Assembly (NCBI GenBank): GCA_037957365.1
Contig: JARHVA010000001.1
Coordinates: 13,904,001 to 13,968,000 of the forward strand
Reading direction: 5' to 3'
Length of the DNA stretch: 64,000 nucleotides
Source: Torreya grandis
Lineage: Eukaryota > Streptophyta > Pinopsida > Cupressales > Taxaceae
Shown piece by piece: positions 24,413-36,900 of this stretch. The stretch's first letter is position 1. The number at the start of each line of letters is the position of its first letter. Both the position numbers and the translations under genes were made by a program. The notes beneath the pieces were generated by a model. It did no database searches, had not been told where the DNA came from, and was given only the letters and a program-made list of their open reading frames with translations.

Positions 24413-25520
24413 TGATCCGTAAACTAAGTGGATATTCCATTCTAAGATTCACTAATACGGATTCTTTCAAAACAAGGTGTTGCTCTCAAATTCTATGTCA
24501 TAAAACAACACCCAAAATGTTGTTTTAATATGTATTTCAACTCTAATGACTGTCATCTATAGTGTATAAAATAATATGCAGCTCTTTACATGCAATCCAT
24601 TGCATATATTCCTTCACACTCTAAACATGCTACTACTCCATATATAATTGCAATTGAAATGCTTTCATAGAAGTGCAATACCAATGTGAAGGCTTTTAAC
24701 ATTTAGGAAACAAGTACTATGCTTATTAAAAATGAGTCTTGAGCCTGCTTAGTGTTTGTGATATTAAACTAGTTGCAAGGAATAGAAACATGCAAACAAA
24801 GTAAACAAACTCATCAACAACAAAGAGAGATAACACAAGACATATGAAAAAACTCAATGTCTCCAACAAGAGTGAAGCGATGTTGCCTCATCTCCACTAT
24901 GTTCTGCAATTTACAAGCTTTCACCTTCAAGGGCTTAGAAGGAAAACCAACTTCATGAGCTCCTATAGTTGTAATGTTCTATGCAATGTTTGGTGGAAGA
25001 CTTGTCTCTCAAACCAAAAAAAACTACTAAACTCAATTACCTCATCAGTGTACTTTTCAATGCATTCACATTTAAGAAGATAATGTGCTAATGAAAGAAC
25101 AAATTAATACATTCATTTAATATGTCCACTTGAATGCTAGGATTTAATGTTTTTCTACTTTATGATTTTTCTCTGGTCTTTTATTGTGTCTCATCTCTTG
25201 CATAAATTCTGTAAGTTCATATTTATACACAAAAATCTCTCTTAAACTCGTACAACAAATCCAAGAGTCAAAAACTGAAGCCATAATGTTTCATGTCCTT
25301 CAACTTCTCATTTATCTTCCTTGATTATCTCTGCCTTACCAAGACCCATATTTATACTTTTCTCAGCATTAGAAACCACCAAGAAACTCAACTAAACTAC
25401 CAAATGCATGGGAAACATCAAAAATTATTTCAATACATGCATCTCTGAAGGTCAAGAGTCAGGGTCCGGAAGTCATCAATAGCTATTTTGTCGAATGATA
25501 TACATAATCAAATTTTAATA
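24413..25520 (-). repeat. 5' LTR of the G-patch element
   Basis: Homologous to 20252-21625. The outer end is uncertain: similarity continues to about ATATACATAATCAAATTTTAAT (25499-25520), with a TG-rich counterpart in the other copy. Confidence 0.65.
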
Positions 25521-27860
25521 GAAAACAAAACTTCAATATTATGTGGAATGTTCCTGGACTTTTCTATCTAGCTCTGCTTTTTCTTCCTTCTCAATTTCAA
25601 ATTGACGTGTTTTGAGCTTTGAATGATTTAATATAGAGGTTTATGCAGTTTACTGTGAATAGATTAGGGTGTGCAATATAATTATTTTGATCGTCTTAGA
25701 TAATTAATCTCTAATCCATTTTTGCTTTTGTTGAATGTGTTGTTGCTATTTTCTTTAGTGAATTGGATCTTTATAGAATTGTTGTAGTAAGATGTGTAAG
25801 CTATTTGTTATGACCAATTTACTTTGTAAAGAGAGATTTATAGGATTGGCTCATAATCAGCCCCTTAAACTCTTGTTCTGTTTTATTCAAATTTGAGCAC
25901 TTAACTATATTTAAAAAGTGTTGATTGCCTTGCATTGAATCTTTTAAGGTGTTGTGTAAATAAAATAACTACTACTTGGAATTTTGGGACTTCTCGTCTG
26001 CCCTACCTGTCTCTTATTTTAAAAAATATATGAGATCTCATTGTATTATTATAGCATCATTGTAAATATGCAACCCAAGGTGTTATTCTGATCACTTGGA
26101 TGAATCTTCATTCTGAGTTTGTATGTTGCAAATTGTTATTCTATGCAAACGACATAAGAGAGTCAAAACTTGCAACTCATGCCCTTAACAAAACAGTCCT
26201 AAAAAGAGGGTGAGGACCCGTGTGGTCCTTGGTGTGCCTAAAATGTATCATCAAGATCAATGAACTGTATGCTTATTCTACTGGAATTTTGATAAAAGCA
26301 AATAGAGTGGGGCCAATAGATCCCTAGGACTGGAGCACCTCAAATATGAGGTTTTATTTTGCACAAGGATTGCAATAAAAATCTTGATTTTCATATGTTT
26401 CTTCTCTATGGAGAATATATGCCTTCATTTGCAAAACACACATACATTTTTCTACCTGAACGTTTGCCTTTTGAAGCCTTTTCATCAGAGATTGTCAGCA
26501 AAGTAACTGAGAAAAAGTTTCGACTTTCAAGGTCTGGTTGTAACAATGCCACCTCGGTGGGAAATTGGGCCAAAAACAGTGAGCTGGAGACCAATTCCAA
26601 GTTCCAACTAGAATGTGAGGGGTCAAAAGTAGATGCCAAACTATTGTCGCCTTTTCACTTGTCCTTCCACAATAAGGCCATCTCCCATATTTTTAGCTTC
26701 GATGCCCAGTCATGTTGGAGGAGCTGAAGACCAGTCCAGATCTGTTTCCATATCATTTAACCTGTTTTTTTTTTTGGCAAAATTTTGAAGATACCACAGA
26801 CCTGAACCAGAAACATACATTTAGCAGAGGATTTGGTACAAAGGAAGACTCTCTTGAATTCCCCTACCCAGTTTCATAGCTGGTGCTCTGTTCCAAAAAA
26901 TTTGGGTCAGTGACCTTTTGCCATAGAATAGAATCATTTCATGCCACCATTTCTAAGCAATTGAAATGAATACTTTCAAGTTTCAACCACCATAGCATCA
27001 GAGCAGTAGAAGTGCAATACTCAATATTGTCCAAAATTTTCAATTCCTTTTCAAAAACCAGTATCATTTTCGTAGATGTAAGCAGGCAGATGAATAATGT
27101 CTGCCCCACACAACATAATTGAATAATGTCTGTCAGGTGTTAGCCGTTTCTGACTATTTTAGATTACGAACTCTTGTATAGTAATTCTGCAATGTAATTA
27201 TCCTAGTTATCCTAAAATGATTTGCCTACTTGTCAAAACAGAAAATAATTATCTCAGGCAAGATGTGAAATGATATCTTGTACAGAAATGTGAAAGCACT
27301 GAAGCTCTAAACCACCAATGCCATTAAAGCTGAACATGTAGATCAATGAAATTTGAAATCTAGAAGGAATCCAAGAAGAAATACTGGTGTAACCTCAAGC
27401 AATAAAATGCAGTAAATTATTCGAATCAATTTTCTTGTACATGTAAATTCACACCAAAAACACTAAATCAGGATGTTGGGTGAGGCACTTCCAGTTTTTT
27501 TTTTAATCGTAGCCTCTCAAGCAGAAGTTTTAAACTGGCTTGGCATAGAACACACCACTGTGGGTTTTGAACTTGAATCAATCTTAGTAAAAAGTGCATT
27601 TAAATTTCAAATCGCCAGTACAAAGAATGCAGCAATGGCTAAGATCAAGTTGTGCACGTCTCGTGGAGAAACCATGCATAATTATTTGGCTTTGAATCAT
27701 TACATCAAACATATCACAGGAAAAATGAAGTGCAAATTTGCAAAAATCTTGAGTGAGGATACTTGCTGTATTGAATAGGCTCAAAGCTTGCTAATTTTCA
27801 TACAACTCACATCAACCCTGGAGAACAACCAGAACTGAAATAAATTTCCAAAAGCATCTA
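25521..27860. other. Downstream flank of the PP2A gene
   Basis: The first few hundred bases next to 27860 must hold the 3' UTR of the minus-strand gene; no clear polyadenylation signal was found. A 122-codon plus ORF (26359-26727) and an overlapping minus ORF match nothing I recognise and are not called. Confidence 0.4.
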
Positions 27861-27980
27861 TCATGTTGACATTGTTATCTCATTACAGGCCTGCAGCGCT
27901 TGGCCAGCAAAGTATCTTACATCAACATCTGGATCTTCAGTTAGTTCAACTAGACAAGGACGAACATTCTCCTCTATGAC
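27861..27980 (-). CDS. PP2AA: PP2AA last coding exon
   Basis: 39 codons and [23 protein letters not shown], then [19 protein letters not shown]. Acceptor TTCCAG. The last nine residues are unlike the common plant ending. Confidence 0.94.
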   Translation of the reverse strand, partial: VIEENVRPCLVELTEDPDVDVRYFAGQALQACNEITMST

Positions 27981-30900
27981 CTGGAAAAGAAAACTTAATT
28001 AAAATTCTTATAATCCTTACAACTTAAGCAAGGCCACAGGTGTAATTCCAAGAGTATTATAATCCTTACAACCAAGCAAAGGCCCAGTTGCAATTCCAAA
28101 AGTTATCAAGTAAATAGCAAATATATTTTATACTTACCGACTGATCAAGAATTGGAATGATGGACTGCAAGACCTTTGCAGCGTTAAATTTCATATTTGG
28201 AACCCTATGAAAATACACACGCTCTCAGAATCTAAGCATTCCTGGATTTATATAGAAACCCCAACGGAAAAAAAAATGCTTTGAATTCGCTAGTCTGCAA
28301 GAAGATTTACCTGTCCTTGGCTACATTGATGATAACAGGCAACATTGTTTGGCTTGTAATTTCTGGACCCACGACAGGGGCTAGTAGTGAAATGGTATGC
28401 AAAATTGTCATTCGATACAAGTAGTGTGGGTTATTTATCATCTGCATGACCTGTTCTCCAAACAACAGGGAGACTATCAAACCCTGCAAAAATATTTACA
28501 AAAACCACGACTACATTGCAGAATATCATAAAGTTCATAGTCTAAAGTTTCAAGCCTGACCAATCACAATTCCAGATTACCTTTCACCCTTGACATTCCA
28601 CCTTAAAAGAAAATACTGCCCTGGTCATAATCTACAAGCCTAATTGGAACTCTAACCAACTGGAAAAAATTTGCACCATGTTGTTACTGTACATTCCACC
28701 TTTTATCTCTAGATATTAGTGCTATTATAACATCCTCTATCCTAGCTTGCAGAGATTATTTAATCATTCACCTCATACTGAATTTGTTATTATTTTATTT
28801 TAGTCCGATTGTATAAGACAAACTCTTTACGCACTTATTTTCTATGCAAAACATATACACAGTAGCACACCAGTTTCATATGCCAGTCTAGCAATTATTG
28901 GACATCAAAATCATATATCCTTCTATTGGTTGTAAGTTCAATTGATGATCAAAAACTATCTTCAAAATACGTCTTTTCACTTTGGCTCAAATGCAGTTTC
29001 ATGGTCCAATAACAGACAACACGATCGTTCCATATTTAACAAAAAATGAGTACAAAGTAACAGTTGAGACAACTTGTGAAGCACTTTGCCTGCAGTGGAT
29101 CCTCATAAATCATCAGTAGCAGCAGACAATAAAAACACCTCCATGTTAGGACAACCAAAGCGTATTGAAATTTATCAGAAATTCAATATTTAATGCCCTA
29201 ACCAAGCGTATTTAATTCCATCGTCGCTTCATCCAAGAGTTGGTACATAACAGTTTAATCACAATCCAATATTGTGTGACTCAAGACCAAGAAGATTATT
29301 AAGATGAATTTTTCTTAGGTTTTGGAAATGTTTTATATGTAAAGGAAAAAAATGTTTTTTAACAGACGTGTCAGTAAATTAATAGACATTTTTTTTTGTT
29401 TAATCTTGGATGTCGGGTAATTTCCATGAAAACCATAAGTTATGAAAGGCTTTGGAATTGTAAATATTCTCATATTTTTCCAGAGTCATTAATTCTTGCA
29501 TTCTCTTCATACACATTTGGCATTTTACATTCTCTTCATAAACATTTGGCATTTTTCAATCTCTTGATTGTATTTATTTCTTGATATCAACGCATTCAAT
29601 TATCAATTCATCCCCTGAGATGACCTGAAATGCAAATTTCATCTTTCCCTTAAGATCTAAGTTTTAATGAACATACATGTCACGTATGTTGGAAAGTGTA
29701 GACACATAAATTTGGTGACACATACTTGACAATACTAATTCTTGACACATCCTAAACCACCTGACTTGTGCACCAATACACGACTCTTATTCACCATTTA
29801 TCTATATGTGGGTCCAACCCTATGTTTGCCGTTATCTATTACATAGAAATTTCAATGCCAAATGCTCAAGCCACTTGAAATCATTCTCAAACTATTTACA
29901 GTTCAGGACAAGCGTCTTTGATCCTTTTGGACAAGTTCATGCTAGGAGAATTGGGTCACTCTAGCATAGAGCACTCCTATCCACTTGCATCATCCGCGTC
30001 ATGCACCAAATAACAATTAGTTTCCAAAATTCAAAACATTCTTTTCGGTCTTTAAGCACGTTTCATAAGGTCAGCTGAAAAAAATTATCAAAATATTTGC
30101 CTATAAATACAAGTCAAAAGTCATTCATTACCCCCATTTGCTATTCCCTTGGTTCAAGTTTTTACACTTCTGCACATTAAGCAAATCTTCCCTATTCTTT
30201 CCAAATTCAAGATCATTCACAAGGAGCAAACATCAGCCAAGTCAAGGGCCTTCTAAAGCAAGTCAAGAGCTATAATTCTAAAATATCGAAGTCATCTTTT
30301 GGCTGCACACATATAATCAAAGAAACACAATTGCACATTCCCTATAGGTGTGAGAACTACATGGGCTTGATTTTCCTCCTTGGAGTATCGGATACGTAGG
30401 CAATGATTAATCATCAAGGGAATGATTGAAGTTAGCTCAGCCCATTGCACTTCCCTCTTTTCTTATCGGTTTTCAAGCTATCAAAGTACCCATATTGTTT
30501 TAAAAACAAGACAAGACAAACAACGATTTATGTGTGACATAACACATGTTGCGAAATTTTAAGATTATTCAATATACACAGGCACAGAAGATGCAACAAT
30601 CAATTTTTTGTCACAACCAACTGGGACAAGTCCGCGGTCAGCAGACTCAAGCACATTGTATTGTTGTCCACTTATCACTTTCGTGTCCTGAAATATTCTC
30701 TACTTTTGTCTCTAATTTGTCATTCTTAAAATTTTGCTTTCTCTATCTTTTGCTATCAATTATTTATTACAGTCAACTAGAACAAGTCCACAGTGAACGG
30801 ACTTGAAGCACTACATTGTCGTCTACTTACAAGGAACTTGACCAGATTTTATTTCTGATCATGTGCCTATTCCAAAGCATGTACAGTGACTTCCTTCACT

Positions 30901-33900
30901 AATTTCCACTTTCAAACAATCAACAGAAATCTATGTGCAAACTAAGCATATCTCTTCTTAATGTTTTCCAAAAATAACAGTTTTCTATATTTCCCAATTT
31001 GTCAAAATCAAAACTGTTGAATATAGTATGTCTTTAGTATTCTGATACTCTCTAGTTTGACACCTCTTGGAAGAGATTACAATTTAATGTGTTTAATCTA
31101 AGTTACCAGTTCATTTTTTGTTCGGGTTCGGAATTGAAGAACCGAATTCGCCGGTACAGCAAAAAAATATTTCCCTTGGGTTCATTTTGGCTTTGTCCGT
31201 ACAAAAAATATAAAAAAAATTAAAAAATATAGAAATTATAGCCTATTACATAGGAAATTAGTGACATTGTCATTAACCATATAGTATGCATATTGATATG
31301 AAAAACAAAATATGAAAATAATCACAAGATACCAAAAATAGTAAATACTAACCGAAAGCAAATGTCATAATAATCATTAAACATAAATGATAAATATTAA
31401 ACATCAATAATTATGATATTATCTTGTGGTTGTAATTAAATAAATCAAACTTAAGAGTCTTAAAACTTAAATGTTAACTTAAAGTCACTAATAATGACTC
31501 GTAATTTTTAGTGACTCAGCTATGAACCCTTAGAAGGTACAGGGGCTAGGTAAATGTATAATTATTTGAACTTCATGGTTTATACATTACTAATACACAT
31601 GTAATCCCGAGCGGGCCCAGTTAAATCAAAGTAATTTCAGTTGACAGATTAGCTTTGAAATGCCACATCTTATACATGAAGACTCAAGAGAATGAAAGTT
31701 GTCAACATCTACCTTATGATTCCCTGATTGAATGTCGTTGATGGATGTGGATTGCATTATGTATTCCATTGCAAATTAGCATTTGTTCTGAAAATCAGTT
31801 GACCGGCCCTGGCCAGTGTCTTCCAAATCCTCAATTAACACTTCAAGTTAAGTTATTTTATTTCTTCTTTCAGATATTTCCTTTTAAGGGTTCATAGCTG
31901 AGCCACTTAAAACGGAAAAGAAAATGAGAAAATGTGTTTTTGACTGTTGGTTCTCTGTCCCAACGCCCAGGGTTCATCCCAGAAGAACCCAAGCCGCACT
32001 CGGGTGCTATTGGGACAACGAACTAAACCTGAACCCGGTTCGAACCCAAATGCCCAACACAAGTGAAAATCGACGAACCGGTAATGTCGTGTTTTATCAA
32101 AAATAAATAAAAACATAATTGGTGAACTTGATCTCAACAAAATAAATCAGCACAAGCTTCCACGTCTACTTTGGATGCTCCAATTACCACTATTGTTACC
32201 ATTCCTATAGCAATGCCTACTATTACATATGTACCAACATCCATAGGTATAGGGGCATCACTTAGTTTACAACAGATTAACATGCCTATTTCTACAAGGG
32301 CATCATACACACCTCCCTTGATTACTACACAAGGTCCACTTCCAACCTCGCCTAATGCATCCCCTCTTGCGTAAATTGTTCTAACCCTACATGCTAAAAT
32401 ATTGCAATTAAAGCAAGGTATCTCTAAAGTTGGTCACTCGATGAACTCTCATCCTCTGCTTCACAATCCTTTAGCACCCGAGGTAGCCTCTTACCCATTA
32501 CCAACAGGTTTCATAGCTCCCAAGCTACCACTCTATGAAAGTAAAGGTGATCCTAAGCAACATCTACGTTCCTTCCATGCAACATGCTTGGACTATACCT
32601 ACAATGACAAATTACTCACCAAGCTCTTACCAAAAAGCCTCAAAGATTGTGCTTTACGATTGTTCTATGATCTCCCTCTTCAATCAGTTAGAGCATTCAA
32701 CCAGTTGGCAAATCAGTTCTTAGCACACATCTCAATCAACATTGGGGAAAAGCTATCCTTTGCACAAATTGTTAAACTCAAGCAAGCATCAAACGAGCCA
32801 ATTAATAAATATGTTCTATGGTACAAGACTATGCTAGCCAAGATGACCAACTCTATGGCAGATAACAAACTACAAGATATCTTCACACAAAGTTTGTTGG
32901 CCCCACTCCATGAATCAATCTTGTTTGATTAATTCAAATATTTTGGTGGGCTATGTCATATAGTCAAAGAAAAAGAAGTCAGGATCATAGCTTTGAACAA
33001 AGCTAAAATATGCACCAAGCGCTCCATCTACATCGAATGTCAAGTTTTAAAGCAAGCCAAACTACAAAGTCAAATCTAACTAAAGTAAAAATGAGGCAAA
33101 AATAATAATTAATGCAGTATCGCAACCATCAAACAAGTTTCAATTCACAGCGTCACCAAGGAGGCAATTTACAAGGATATCATAACCACCTCACATGTTA
33201 TATTAATTTATTGATTGCAATCTCATATCTCTACCTTTTCTATTTGAGTTTGAATTGACCAAGCCTCAACCTAAGCTTTTGATAGTAATGCATATTGTGA
33301 CAACCACAAATGTATTGAGCATTCTAAGAAAAAGAGTTACAGGTTAAGGCATAAAATATAGGATCTTATAGATAACACTATTGAGCTAAATACACCCACA
33401 AAAGAAGCAAGACCACAACAATATGACAATGCAAAGTTAAAAAAATTCAGCAATCCCTTTCCAGATCATGGTACAACAAAGAATACAAACATTTTAGAAG
33501 TACATCATGCATATAATGTGCATCCTCCTCCCAAATCATATGGGCATCCAATACACAGAATTATTGGTACATTTACACGTATATCAGCACTACATCCAAT
33601 AATAACATTTGATGACAATGAAATCAATGATAATGATTCCAATAGGCATGCACTTTTTCTTAGAGTATACATCAAAAAGCAACCCATCCACATTGTAGTG
33701 AATGACAATGGATCAAGCAAAATGCATGTACTATGACACTCATTCATAGTCTTGGATACACAGAGCAAAATTTATAGGCTACATCAAGAGTAGTCAAAGC
33801 ATTCAATGGTCATACACAAAACACTCTAGGGCATATAGTGCTACCTCTCCAACTTGGTTCAACAACAGTGGCCACTCCATTTCTAGTCTTACCAAGCACA

Positions 33901-36900
33901 CAAGTTTTTAAAATGTTATTAAGGCGCCCTTAGATACAAAAGCTTTGCACGATACCATCTACAGTGCATAGATGCCTCAAATATATGCATTGCAATCAAG
34001 TGGTCACAATTCAAAATGTTCAATATAAGTACCCTTTACAGTCAACAATAACTCCTCCCCCACCACCAACACAATTGGTTAAGGGACCTATTAAAGAGCA
34101 CAATACAAAAACAGAGATGGCACCAACTCAAAAGCATAGTACAAAAATAGTCAGCACACCCATTCAAAAGCATAATGCAAAATCAGTTGTGGCACCTATA
34201 CAAAATCTTTCTTTACAATCCATTCAAAAAAAACGGTATACCTTCCAAACCAACAAGCTTCATATCAGAGAATTACTCAAAGTTCAAAGAAATCAAATAC
34301 AACATGTTCTAATGCAAGACCTCAGAAAACTTAGCATGTTCCACAACAAACATTTTCCTATTATACAACAAGCTTTACCACCTCCTACACCTTCTCAAGT
34401 TGCACATGTAGCAACAGATTCTATAAACAGTGATCAAAACAATTACACTACAGTACTTAATGCTTTTTCATATTCAGATTGTAATATACTCTACTAATCC
34501 AGTGGTTTCCATGTGCGCTGCCAACAGCAGCCAGTTGTAACATATGTATTTATTATTATAATAAAGACAATTACCAACTCAACTATGAGTTGCTACAAGA
34601 ATAATAGACAAAATGATGAAATCGCAGGAAAAATAGAACTTGCAGCAGTTGGGTGAGAAGCAATCGCAGCAGTTATCGAGACCATTGTTAGATGAAATCG
34701 TTGTATATTAAAGTAACAACATTGAGGGAATCGTTGCACATTGAAATAAACAACATTAAAGAATCGCAGTAGCATTTGGAATTAATAACATTCAGTTAAT
34801 CCATTTATTAATTTAAAAGCATTCCTTAGTTTGATTAAATGGAAAGTCACCACCCTTGACGAGACACAACTCTTGATGATCAAATTTGAAGGTATTTATA
34901 TTCATTGATTGGGAGAAGTGAATCATCAATCAATCATGAAATCAATTTAATTAACATATGCAAGCAGCAGTGTGCAAATATATTAAGGACGGAAACCCTT
35001 AATTGATTAAAACCGATACAAGGACGAAACCCCTTGTAATCGAGCCCAAAGACGAAAACCCTTGTGGTTGATCATTGTAATATTTGGAAGTTTGAAATCT
35101 GAAATAACAATTATAAATTGTTGTAATTATTTTAATCTATTATAAAATATTATTTCAAAAGGAATTCCTAAAAATCCAAATTCTTGGAAAATATTCTAAT
35201 TTGGGATAAAACACAAATGCACCCATATATAGCGCTATTTGCAAACAAAAAGTCATATTCGACATATTTGATCCTAGCACACACTTGTTATTCACTATAA
35301 ATACATGTTAAAAAAATCCCCTATACATAATGTCAAAAGTCATTCATTACCTCCACTTGTTATTCACTTGGTTCAACCTTTTACACATATGCACATTAAG
35401 CAAATCTAGCTTATTCTTTCCACATTCAAGATCATTCACAAGGAGCAACCATAAGCCAAGTCAAGGGCCTTATAAATTAAGTCAAGAGCTATCATTGGTA
35501 AGTATCAAAGCCATCTTCTAGCTACATACATATGGTCATAGAAGCACAATTGCACATTTACTCTAGGTGGGAGAACTACATGTGCTTGATTTCTCTCCTT
35601 GGAGTATTGAATATGTAGACAACGGTCAATCATTAAAGAGGTGATTGAGTTCAACTCAACCCATTACACTCCCCTCTTTTCTTGCAAGTTTTCAAGGTAT
35701 CAAAGTGCCCTTAAGATTTTAAAAACAAGGGACAACAAACAATGATTTATGTGCAGCGTAACATAAGGTGTGTTATCTAAGATTATTTAGCGCATGTGTA
35801 GGTGCAACGATCAATTTTCAGTCACAGCCAACACGGACAAATCTGTCGTCAACAAACTCAAGCACACTTTGTTGTTGACCACTTATAGTGGCCATGTCCA
35901 AGAATATTCTCTACTTGTCTTTGATCTGTCATATTCCCAAAAAATTGTTGTCTTTTTCTATCAGTCATTTATACAATCATCTAGGACAAGTCCACAATCA
36001 ACAAACTCAAATACACTGTTGTTTACTTACAACAGATCTGTCTAGATTTTGTTTTTGATCATGTCCCTGAACCTGCAAAGTCACTTCTTTCACTGATTTC
36101 CACTTTCAGACATTCAAAACAGTCAACAAAAATCTATATCCAAAGTTCATATATTTTACCAATTTCTCAAAATCAGAACTGTTGAATATTGTATATTTTT
36201 AACAATCTGATACTCTTTAGTTTTACACCCATTAGAACACATTACATTTTATTGTGTTTTATAAAAAATAGGATAAAACAAAAAGAACCCCAAAGGGCAA
36301 GACCAATAATGATAAAACCCAAATAGTATATGTCCAAAGATCTGATCTTTGTGTTACAAAAACAATAAATAAAAGAGACATTAAAATTGTTTTTGGGCCC
36401 GGCTGGGATGTGTAATGAAATTACTTTACTACTAGAGTAGAATCACAACAATAGATAACAATATGATTAAAATAAGAGCAACATATTTGAATGTATGATG
36501 AACCACTTCGAGGGGGCAGCATCCACAACCTTACAATAAGAATAGAATTAGCAATATAGTGATCAAATACTAAATACTACCTCCTATATATATACCCTTC
36601 TTGTGCTATGGACACTCCCTAAGCCGACCCTACTATCAATATGAAGTTATAAAAATGATGACAAGACTTAATTAAAGGTTATGTTAACCATATGTCAACA
36701 ACACATATCCCAATACATGCTATTTAAGGGCACAACATTGCCCTTCCCTTCAAACCAACGTTGATGATCATTGGATGCTTCTACAGAAATGCTTCATCCT
36801 CTCATGACACATCTTCACTAGCCATATTCTTCCACTTAATCATATACTCTGTAATCACCTTTGTACTCAACCTCTTAGTGCATGTTTGAAGTATTTCCTC

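Larger units (their letters stand above)
20252..25520 (-). mobile_element. Non-autonomous LTR element with a G-patch reading frame
   Basis: Two direct repeats (20252-21625 and 24413 to about 25520) both start TGATCC(A/G)TAAACT and share long blocks such as TTCTTTCAAAACAAGGTGTT and AACACCCAAAATGTTGTTTT. On the minus strand the right copy is followed by TTGGTATAAAAGTGGG (about 24395-24410), resembling a Met-tRNA primer site, so the right copy is taken as 5' LTR. The 2.8-kb interior has no RT, integrase or protease; near its 5' end is a broken frame with a G-patch domain. No convincing polypurine tract or TSD was found, so boundaries and orientation are tentative. Confidence 0.7.
30101..36276 (+). 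mobile_element. Gypsy-type LTR element with gag-protease only (TR-GAG-like)
   Basis: Direct repeats (30101-31094 continuing at about 32090-32120, and 35295-36276) share CTATAAATACA, AAAGTCATTCATTACC, CAAGTCAAGGGCCTT and GTTGAATAT blocks. Between them lies a plus-strand Ty3/gypsy gag and an aspartic protease, but no RT, RNase H or integrase. ATTGGTGAACTTGATC (about 32120-32135) after the left LTR is a possible primer binding site. The left LTR is split by a ~1-kb insertion (31095-32085). The element lies in the 12-kb PP2AA intron on the opposite strand. Confidence 0.75.

Noticed and set aside
20252..25520. Plus-strand orientation of the G-patch element
   Set aside because: The only primer-site-like motif and the G-patch frame are both on the minus strand; no plus-strand primer site follows 21625.
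26359..26727. 122-codon plus ORF downstream of PP2AA
   Set aside because: No recognisable domain; a minus ORF of similar composition overlaps it; no supporting neighbours or signals.
28451..28489. Upstream extension of the 28311-28450 exon (open frame to 28489)
   Set aside because: The family sequence continues from HIVPQ straight to the MINNPHYLY block, and a good acceptor (GAACAG) precedes 28450.
33700..33720. D-N-G in the gypsy protease as a disabling mutation
   Set aside because: D-N-G-S is a known normal form in plant Tat-lineage proteases; the frameshift and stops, not this residue, inactivate it.
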